Positions 57,018 through 64,000 of a stretch of DNA of 64,000 bases are shown one piece after another. The notes under the pieces are model-generated. The model was not told where the DNA came from. It made no database searches and worked only from the letters and a program-made list of their open reading frames with translations. The DNA lies in NCBI GenBank assembly GCA_050084985.1, contig JBITNC010000001.1, forward strand, positions 155,186,001 through 155,250,000, given 5' to 3'. Every line of letters starts with the position of its first letter. The first letter of the stretch is position 1. The position numbers and the translations under genes are program-made. The stretch comes from Nageia nagi (lineage: Eukaryota > Pinophyta).

Positions 57018-57190
57018 ATTTTGGGATTTCCCTAGAGTACAAGAAGATTGGAATTGGATTCTTTATATTTTTAGACCCTACATGAAAAGCCCTCTTCTTG
57101 GGTTCGCATTTTGTTAGGTGATCGCATTGAGTTTGTTGAAAAACTCTTAGTTGTTTGAGATATTTTCAGAATTGATTTACTGTTTCACTT
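57018..57190 (+). pseudogene. LINE-C ORF2, 3' part after the gypsy element
   Basis: FPRVQEDWNWILYIFRPYMK continues the frame left at 43352 (GNCKHVF then the zinc-finger-type 'HvFw.C' region of L1 ORF2). Ends shortly before the duplicated block starts at about 57290. Confidence 0.8.
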
Positions 57191-57640
57191 ATGAAAGATA
57201 AAATGTAAAATCATATTTTCAGATAGAATGCCTTCACTCTCCTTTTCTTTCTTTAACAAATATGAAATATTCTATAATTGTCATTCAATTCTTACACTTG
57301 ACCTTCCACATCTAAAAGATTTTAACACGAGTATTCAACAATTCCTCTCATAAAAATCCACCTCATCCTTTTATGTATTGGAATTTACTTTCATGCTTAT
57401 ATCCTTGACATATTAAAAGGTGTTCCCCAATTAATTATTTCTTGCATGTTGAATTCATGCAAAACTTCCAGCACGCTTAAAAAGCTATAGTGAAACATCC
57501 ATTTCTATGCACACAAGATGGTACCCCTCCCTACCACAAGCTGCTCGCTTCAAACTTTTTCTTTGATGTGTTAGTCCACTTTCTATGTTACGTTCTTTTC
57601 CTTGGAGTACTGCATCGAGGAAAAGTGTTTCAAGGGAGGC

Positions 57641-57647
57641 TATAAAT
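57641..57647 (+). promoter_or_regulatory. Possible TATA box of small gene copy 2
   Basis: 'tataaat' lies 94 bp upstream of the ATG at 57741 in a GC-richer stretch. Copy 1 lacks this stretch (a deletion between 9760 and 9770), which would remove its promoter. Confidence 0.4.
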
Positions 57648-57740
57648 CATGTATGGGAGCCGAGAATTGGTGTCATAGCTTAGACTCAGGTTTCTTGTGT
57701 GGGATCATCGTAATTAGAGTATTCCATTTTGAGTCAGAAT

Positions 57741-58405
57741 ATGGAAACCCAAGTTGTTGCTAGCCCAGCTCTTGAAATTGCTGAGAAGAAAAGCAGTAGC
57801 AGCAGCCAGATTAATGAAGTTATTGAAACGGATGCCATCGAAAAAACACTTACTGAGACAGCAGATGGCTATGGAGAAAACGAATCCAAGAATGATGGAG
57901 AAGATAAAATACTGGAACAAAGCATATCTCAGGGTAAGTGTTTTCATTTTCAGTATGCTGTTTCAGATAGATTCATGTTTATTGTATGATCTCAGTATTT
58001 TATTAGTAAGTTATTTAACAAAATATCATAACGGACTTTATTTGGCTTTGGATCCATGGCATAGACAAGGATGAGACCCCGTGGAGGCATGTGAAAGCGT
58101 GACAGTTTGTGTAAGCCTTTTCCTTGCTAGTGTGTAACTATGATCATTTTTATTGTTTTTTTTTTGCCATTTTTAAAGTAATGATTATAATTAATTCAAG
58201 ATTTTATGTTTTGATAGGATGGCCAAAGGTCACCATGACAAGAGAGATATGAATCTCTGCAAGAGGAGCTACTGCTCCTGTTATAGGCTCTGATTCTTCA
58301 GGACAACTTAACTGAACAGTTGCATCATTTGTGTGGGTTGTACTTCCAAATTCTGAGCATGCTTCTGGACATATGGGGTTCGCTTTTAGAGTTGTCGATA
58401 TACTG
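57741..58405 (+). pseudogene. Unrecognised three-exon-like small gene, copy 2
   Basis: Exon 1 (57741-57933) is fully open: METQVVASPALEIAEKK, five serines, QINEVIETDAIEKTLTET, then an acidic stretch ending LEQSISQG at a GTAAGTG donor (57934). Putative exon 2 (58065-58110) has lost one base relative to copy 1, shifting the DKDE frame. Putative exon 3 starts after 'gatag' (58218), has also lost one base near 58224, and has a TGA where copy 1 has TCA. Protein length if intact would be roughly 115-150 residues: acidic N-terminal half, Ser/Thr-rich C-terminal half, no signal peptide or membrane segment seen. A minus-strand frame over exon 3 (58204-58413) is also open, so strand is not proven for that part. 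Function unknown. Confidence 0.45.
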
Positions 58406-58879
58406 AGTTTCATATATATTGTTGTAATCGAGTGGTCTTGTGGAAGGGTGGCTTATAATAACGTTAGCGTCGTGATGATCTTTCGTAGAGAGGAAAGACG
58501 AGGTTCAAATATTACTAAATTATAGTGTTTGGTTATTTATCTATTATAATTGTGAGATTATGAATTTGAATATTTTTGAAGAAAATATTTTTATATGAAG
58601 TTTTTGGAGATTTGCACTCTTTTTCATAATTTAATTAGAAGTGATAGATGTTCAATATATATACATATGACTGAGAAATTTGAAATTTTTGGATAACATG
58701 AAAACAAATTTTTAATGCTTATGATTATTTTTATATATATGAAATTGTATAACTTATTTATTTTATATTAATTTTTAAAATTTTTATATTAATTTGTTAA
58801 AATTAAACTATTTTTATGATAAATAGATAATTAAACAAAATTTAGGTATTTTGAATATTAAAATAAGTGTATAATTTTT

Positions 58880-59185
58880 GTTTTTGGGATAAAAAAGATT
58901 TTATATTATTAAATTATTTTTATTCAAAAAAGAAATACCACAACAACAAACTAACTATCTAATAGTTAGGAAAACAAGTCCCCCAAAATACCTCAAAATA
59001 CAATACTTAAAGAGTAACTTATACTAATAAACATATGTGCATATAACTAAATCAATCATTAGAGGGAGCATATAACTAAATCAATCATTAGAGGGAGGAG
59101 GATGTAAGTTATCCACATGCTTCATATTCTCCCCACCACCAAACTTCTTAGGAGCCATCATTATAATTACGCATTGGCACATGTT
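58880..59185. other. Insertion of about 300 bp specific to copy 3
   Basis: Splits the 'tataattttt...gttcacataatg' junction found intact at 12650 and 62350. Less AT-rich, no frame recognised. Contains the 29-bp tandem duplication at 59039. Confidence 0.6.
59039..59096. repeat. 29-bp perfect tandem duplication
   Basis: 'gcatataactaaatcaatca' plus 'ttagaggga' occurs twice back to back. Confidence 0.95.
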
Positions 59186-59780
59186 TCACATAATGTAGGG
59201 TGCATGTCATGTTTGAAGATAGAAAAATAAATATGTTAATTATGTTAAAAAATTTATAACTTCCTCTTGCATGAATTGACTTTATTAAATTATAGTACAT
59301 ATATTCTAGTATGATAAAAGATATGTGTTATAAATATAAATTATTTACCATATAAAATAATAATATAAAATTAACTAGATTAGCACTTTCTATCATTTAG
59401 TTGGATTGTACCCTTGAGTCCCATTGAACTATGTTTGGTCATTGTAGGATATTAAAATATATTTCTATTTCTATTTTACTATGCTTGCATCAAATATCTT
59501 TTGGCTATCTAAGATGGCCAAAGGAAGGGATACCAATAGTATAATCATAAAATAATGCATGCATTAGAAATATTATGCAATACTATTTGAGAATAAATAA
59601 TCCTCGTATAAATAATAAATATCTAAATATTTAAAGAATTATATTAAAGCTACTTCAAGAGGATAACTATTCTGTAATGACTTCAAGATATTTGATCTCC
59701 AAATATTTATAAATATAGAAATATTTAATGATGGCTATAAATTAATCATTTTTCTATATACATATAAAATATTATAACTC

Positions 59781-60480
59781 TATGATTACTATTTACATAA
59801 AAAAAATCAAAGAAATGGTTTAATTAAGTTAATTAAATATTTTTATCTTTTAAAAAGTTTTATCCTTCAATTGTAAAGTTGTTGAAGAATATCTTTCAAC
59901 TCCTAAGTAGTATCCTCTTTTAATAAATCCTTCCATTGAATAAGGAATTTAAGTATGTGTTATTTTTGCATGTTGTATTACAAAAAGTTTATTACTATAT
60001 TTGGTTTCAGAACTAGTTTATCTTTCATATATATAATTCAAATATCTTTGTTGTTGATGATGATTATCATCCTAAAAGATAGTATGTGAAGTAATGAAAA
60101 TGGATTATACCGGATCAAACGTAAGCATACTAAAATTTGATGAGACTTTAATTTAGATTATCTGAGTGATTAAACACATACTTATGGTAATCCATAAAAT
60201 TTGTAAAATTACCATTTATATAATAATCAATTGTTGTAGACCTCCCTCCTTCATTTGTTCTTATACGGCTAGTTTACAACAAATGGGATGTATTTCGATA
60301 CATTTCTCTCATATGGTAGCGCCTTATCAAGGAATAGAAATTAAAATAAATATGTAAAAGCCTAGCCTCACCGGGGCCCCACCTCCACTGGGGCTAATCC
60401 AAGGAATAGAAATTAAAATAAATATGTAAAAGCCTAGCCTCTATACATTGAGTCTAATAATCCCTACTAAATTTTGTAGC
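59781..60480. other. AT-rich spacer with a short direct repeat
   Basis: No gene seen; see the repeat at 60328. Confidence 0.5.
60328..60441. repeat. 42-bp direct repeat around a GC-rich palindrome
   Basis: 'caaggaatagaaattaaaat' to 'gcctagcctc' occurs identically at 60328-60369 and 60400-60441. The 30-bp spacer contains 'ccggggcccc' and 'ccactgggg'. Confidence 0.92.
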
Positions 60481-61584
60481 CTCATTAGTACATAATTACA
60501 ATGGAAACATTTAAGATTCAAAATAATTTATTTTCTTATTTTTATTCTTTTGATATTAGTTACACAAACTATTTCATATTTTATCATCTCATGAAGGTAA
60601 TATAAAAAAACTGAATGTATTTTTATGTTTAAAATATTTTATTTTTAATCTTTGGTACTTGTTTAGTTTTGGCATTTATTTATATACCAAATATCATATA
60701 TTTGTATTATTTTAAGATCATTTCTTTGATTTTATTTAAACATATAAGCTTGAAACATCATATGTCTTTTACCCTAATAAATTAGATTTATACAAGGATA
60801 ACTTACACTACTTTAATCAAATAAAATTTAATTACAATTATTTTACATATATTGATTTGAAGATATAATTTTATAAGAATCATATAATTGAAATTTTATT
60901 TGTTGTTTAAAAATATTTCTTTTTAATCATCTTTTTTGTAATTCTCTGTATTTCAATCATGATCATTTTTTATTCATTTTCTATCATTTTGAAATAAAAT
61001 ATTAATCCATTAAAATATAATCCATCAATTATTTATATCTTTTATTACTTTACATCTTATTATATCTACTTGACCTACTAATTTTATCCAATCATAACAT
61101 ATAACTATATATTTTTTAAATATTAAATTTTCATTTGATACGAATTTCAAAATCTCCTTTGATGTTTAAAAATTTATTTGTTAAAACAATTTTATATATG
61201 ATTCCCTCGCCTCAATTATCACTTGGACCTCTTACATCTTAAAGATTTTAACACCTATACCCAACAACTTCTCTAATAAAAATCCACTTCATCTTTTGTT
61301 TATTGAAATCCACTTTCACCCGTATGTCGATCATATTAAAAGGTGTACTTATGGCGCGGCTTAGAAAAGCTATAATGGAACATTGATGGCTGTGTTGTCA
61401 GAGAGGACCCACAGGGCGTGGTAGAGGTCGGGTTCGATCATTGAATGCTCTTCATAGATTGATTGCTCTTCATGTTAGTCATAAATATTCTGGAAGATGC
61501 TTACTCTAATCTATATGTGATCTAGATTCATGTTTACTGTATGATCTCAGTACTTTATTAGAAAAATATTTAACAGATAATCAT

Positions 61585-61850
61585 GACGAAGTTTATTTGG
61601 CTTTCGATCCATGGCATAGACAAGGAAGAGATCCCCGTAGAGGCAAATGAAAGCTAGTGTGTTATTATGATATTTTTATTGTTCTTTTGGTCATTGTTTA
61701 AAGTAACGATTCTAATTAATTGTTTTGATAGGATTGCCAAAAGGTAACCACAATAAGAGAGATATGAACCTCTGCAAGAGGAGATACTGCTCCTGTTGTA
61801 GGGTTTGCTTTTATAGTTGTCGACTATATTTGCTAGAGTTTCATATATAT
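61585..61850 (+). pseudogene. Unrecognised small gene, copy 3 (no exon 1)
   Basis: Only the exon 2 and exon 3 equivalents remain. Exon 2-like sequence after 'ggcatag' (61620) keeps the DKEEIPVEANES-type frame but its donor is deleted. The exon 3 equivalent starts at 61732 after an AG, reads QKVTTIREI, then has the same TGA as copy 2, and lacks about 80 bp of the middle. Clearly dead, but it helps define which segments are conserved. Confidence 0.5.
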
Positions 61851-62154
61851 ATATTGTTGTAATGGAGTGGTCTTGTGTCAGAGGTACTTATAATAACGTA
61901 GGCGTTAGTCATGATATTTTCATAGACAGGAAAGATGAGGTTCGAAATATAAATAAATTATAATGTTTGGTTATTTATCTATTATAATTGTGAGACTATG
62001 AATTCAGAATCTATGTAGAGCAAATGTATTTCAATCTAAAAATATATATTTTTCTATGAAGTTTTGGAGATTTGCATTCAATTCATAATTTAATTATAAA
62101 TTATGATATCAATTTATTTATTATAAATGGATATATTATATAGCAGAGGTTTTA

Positions 62155-62172
62155 TATATATATATATATATA
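62155..62172. repeat. Short (TA)n run
   Basis: About nine TA units at the downstream end of block copy 4. Confidence 0.8.
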
Positions 62173-62549
62173 AATTTTTTATTGTTGATGCCTATGATTA
62201 CATTTACATATATGAAATTGCATAATTTGTTCATTCTATTTCAACTTTCAAAATACTAATATTAATTTATTAAAATTGAATTAATTTTAAGTTAAATAGA
62301 TAATTAGAGCAATCTTAGATATTTTAAATATTAAATTAAGAAACTATACAATTTTAAGGGTTCATATATAATGTAGGGTGAATGTCATGTTTGAAGATAG
62401 AAAGATATATATGTGATAATTATGTTAAAAAATTTATAACTATGCATGAACTTATGTTAATAAATTAAATTATAGTATGTATATGCTAGTATGATAAAAG
62501 ATATATGCTAGTTAAAAACATAAAATATATACAACATAAATGGTGAGCG

Positions 62550-63019
62550 ATGTGGAGCGGGTGGATAGCGAGTGGTGTGTGTGGTCAGGGTGGATGATCG
62601 CAAGGTTTCTGGCAACATGTCGGATCTAGGTGGAGGGGTTGTATTCGGCTTTGCGATTCTAGAAGATGGGGTTCCTATAGGTAAGCCTGTCTTTGCTATG
62701 GTTTCATATGCAAAGGTTGACCCCAAGCTTCCTGATTCTGTGCAAGGTTCGAAGCCACAACCGTCAAAATAGAAGAGGTTGTATTATGCTCAAGTGGCTA
62801 AAGGGTCCAACGTAGCACCTTTAGCATCTTGTTTTAATCTTTGAGCTTCGGATGGGAAGCTTACTATCCCTCTAGAGATCATTAAGATCACTACAGAGGA
62901 AGGTTCTTTGAACCTAGTGGGAAAGTTTCCAGCACCTAGATCGGATATTGATTCAGTACACGAATGGGCTTTTCAAAAATGGAAAATGAATGGGAGGTTT
63001 TATATCGTGGCCCTCCCAC
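62550..63019 (+). pseudogene. LINE-D ORF1 N-terminal fragment
   Basis: The frame from 62572 contains GGGVVFGFAILEDGVPIGKP and a stop at 62770, then YYAQVAKGSNVAPLAS, GKLTIPLEIIKITTEEGSLN, LVGKFPAPRSDIDSVHEWAF and QKWKMNGRFYIVALPL. The 'sYAqVaKg' start and 'LvGkFp..RP' strand are typical of plant LINE ORF1 (DUF4283). It is GC-richer and less decayed than the other LINEs (two stops). Truncated at 63019 by an LTR. Confidence 0.75.
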
Positions 63020-63533
63020 TGTTGAAACTATTTATAACATTATTCCTAAGTCCTAAGTTATTAGGATCAATTAATTAGGACTTATATATTCCTAATTCTA
63101 AACATTAGCATGTGAGGAATATTTGGTCAAGGAGGTTAACCATATTCCATAATTAGCCTATTTGTTAGCCATAGCCTAGGGAATATATTTGAACATAAAT
63201 AAACAATCCATAAATATTAGCATATGAGGAATATTTGGTCAAGGAGGTTAACCATATTCCATAGTTAGACTATTTGTTAGCCATAGCCTAGGGAATATAT
63301 TTGAATGTAAATAAACAATCCATACTTATTTGTACATGGATTGTGAGGTTGTAATGTGTAGGATTAGTTTTGGTTTTTATTCCTTGTATTTATGTGAGAC
63401 AACTATTGTTGTGTTGTAGCTAGCTGTTATTCCTTGTATTTACATGAGACAACTATTGTTGTGTTATAGCTTCTTCCATGAAGCTATAAAGCCATGTAAT
63501 TATATTCAGTAATAGAGAATGTGCAAGTTCACA
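63020..63533 (+). repeat. LTR of a third LTR retrotransposon (5' LTR)
   Basis: Begins TGTTGAAACTATTTATAACA right where LINE-D ORF1 stops and ends GTGCAAGTTCACA, 514 bp, followed three bases later by a PBS. It holds two internal duplications: 113 bp (63101-63213 and 63214-63327, 'tgaggaatatttggtcaagg') and 49 bp (63379-63427 and 63428-63475, 'tgagacaactattgttgtgt'). The other LTR is outside the window, so the left border is inferred from the TG and the LINE break. Confidence 0.75.
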
Positions 63534-63536
63534 TTG

Positions 63537-63548
63537 TGGTATTAGAGT
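63537..63548 (+). promoter_or_regulatory. Primer-binding site (tRNA-iMet, variant)
   Basis: TGGTATTAGAGT, a two-mismatch form of TGGTATCAGAGC, three bases after the LTR. Confidence 0.75.
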
Positions 63549-64000
63549 GGAATCAATCATAGGGTTAGAGTGGGTGAAGTCTTGAAGGAACGTATCAAGC
63601 TCTTCAAGGACTATCATCAAAATTGTGTTGTGTAACCTACAAGAAAGCCAACAACAATAATCTTGTGGATGTTTGTAGAGAGTAGGAGATATCTATTAAG
63701 AAGAGGAGATCTACCTAAGGGTCCACTATTTTCTATCATAGAAGTAATAAAAAAAATTGCTATCTAGATTGGAGATGGTGTGAGAGGCTACTTGCAAGAT
63801 AGAAGAAGAAAATAGTTGGGTGAGATTTGAAGGAAGCCCTTGCCACTACTGATTTACATTGCTGCTATTGAAGAAGCCTATAGCCTTGGAAGAAGAAGTC
63901 TAAAATAAAAGAAGTTTTGTTGCTACTATTTGGGAGTTTTATTTCCAAGAACACCCTAAAGGGCTCATACTAGCAGTGATGAAGATTTTTTAAAGTAACA
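63549..64000 (+). other. Leader of the third LTR retrotransposon
   Basis: Purine-rich, GC-richer than average. No gag start recognised before the window ends. Confidence 0.5.

Larger units (their letters stand above)
57290..59780. repeat. Multi-copy duplicated block, copy 3
   Basis: Matches 9505-10850 and 12600-13290, with landmarks 'cttacacttgaccttccaca' (57292), the small gene and 'cacataatgtagggtgcatg' (59186). It carries a 300-bp insertion at 58880-59185 that is absent from the other copies. Confidence 0.8.
60480..62530. repeat. Multi-copy duplicated block, copy 4
   Basis: Collinear with 8700-12800 and 38320-38990. Landmarks are 'gtacataattacaatggaaa' (60488), 'ttaaaaggtgt' (61335), the small-gene exon 2 and 3 region and 'atataatgtagggtgaatg' (62365). 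Exon 1 of the small gene is replaced by a short GC-rich stretch at 61381-61440. Confidence 0.75.

Noticed and set aside
57741-57933. Metallothionein or cysteine-rich peptide based on CKRSYCSC in another frame of exon 3
   Set aside because: That frame is not continuous with exon 1 under the consensus splice sites, and the alternative frame is open in copy 1.
61381-61440. A full tRNA gene ending in 'ggttcgatca'
   Set aside because: Only a B-box-like motif is present; no cloverleaf could be drawn by eye.

Overview
The window is about 70% A+T by eye and reads as intergenic, repeat-dominated DNA from the nuclear genome of a land plant. The evidence is plant-type Ty1/copia and Ty3/gypsy retrotransposons primed by initiator-Met tRNA, plant L1-type LINEs with a DUF4283/zinc-knuckle ORF1, and relics of pentatricopeptide-repeat (PPR) genes. 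Heavy decay, nesting and very long intergenic spacing would suit a giant genome such as a conifer, but that placement is inference. I see no intact conserved protein gene and no rRNA or tRNA gene.

Layout. 1-2175: decayed copia fragment (minus). 3.9-4.26 kb: degenerate 38-bp repeats and a long TG microsatellite. 4.9-11.1 kb: copy 1 of a multi-copy duplicated block, with a long-armed foldback element (7797-8254) and copy 1 of an unrecognised three-exon-like small gene (9845-10583). 11.15-11.76 kb: a CpG-richer island with an unrecognised gene fragment. 12.3-12.5 kb: a small foldback element. 13.3-16.5 and 26.9-30.95 kb: two copies of a segment holding a terminal-inverted-repeat element, PPR pseudogenes and a possible F-box-like relic. 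17.0-17.5 and 32.5-33.4 kb: two relics of one unassigned protein family (minus). 18.2-24.6 kb: two L1-type LINEs on the minus strand, one disrupted by a third copy of the TIR element. 34.4-39.0 kb: further copies of the multi-copy block.

39.0-57.2 kb is a three-layer nest. A plus-strand LINE (39.0-43.35 kb, resuming 57.02-57.19 kb) is split by a minus-strand Ty3/gypsy element (43353-57017; 370-bp LTRs, PBS, PPT). The gypsy reverse transcriptase is in turn split by a plus-strand copia complex (45907-53982) flanked by the perfect duplication CTTAG. The copia complex is a chimera of two families, here called X and Y. Its left LTR joins X U3 to Y R/U5, it contains a near-complete Y gag-pol and a complete Y 3' LTR, then a 1,125-bp direct repeat of the start, an X RNase H tail, about ten hairpin-forming 50-bp repeats and an X 3' LTR.

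57.3-62.5 kb holds two more copies of the duplicated block, with two more copies of the small gene. 62.55-63.02 kb is a LINE ORF1 start, cut by the LTR (63020-63533) and PBS of another LTR element that runs off the window.

Nothing here works as a pathway. What the window records is the order of insertions, block duplication and C-to-T decay of silenced elements. The best candidate for something undescribed is the three-copy small gene (findings at 9845, 57741 and 61440), followed by the unassigned protein-family relics at 17 and 33 kb and the chimeric copia element.
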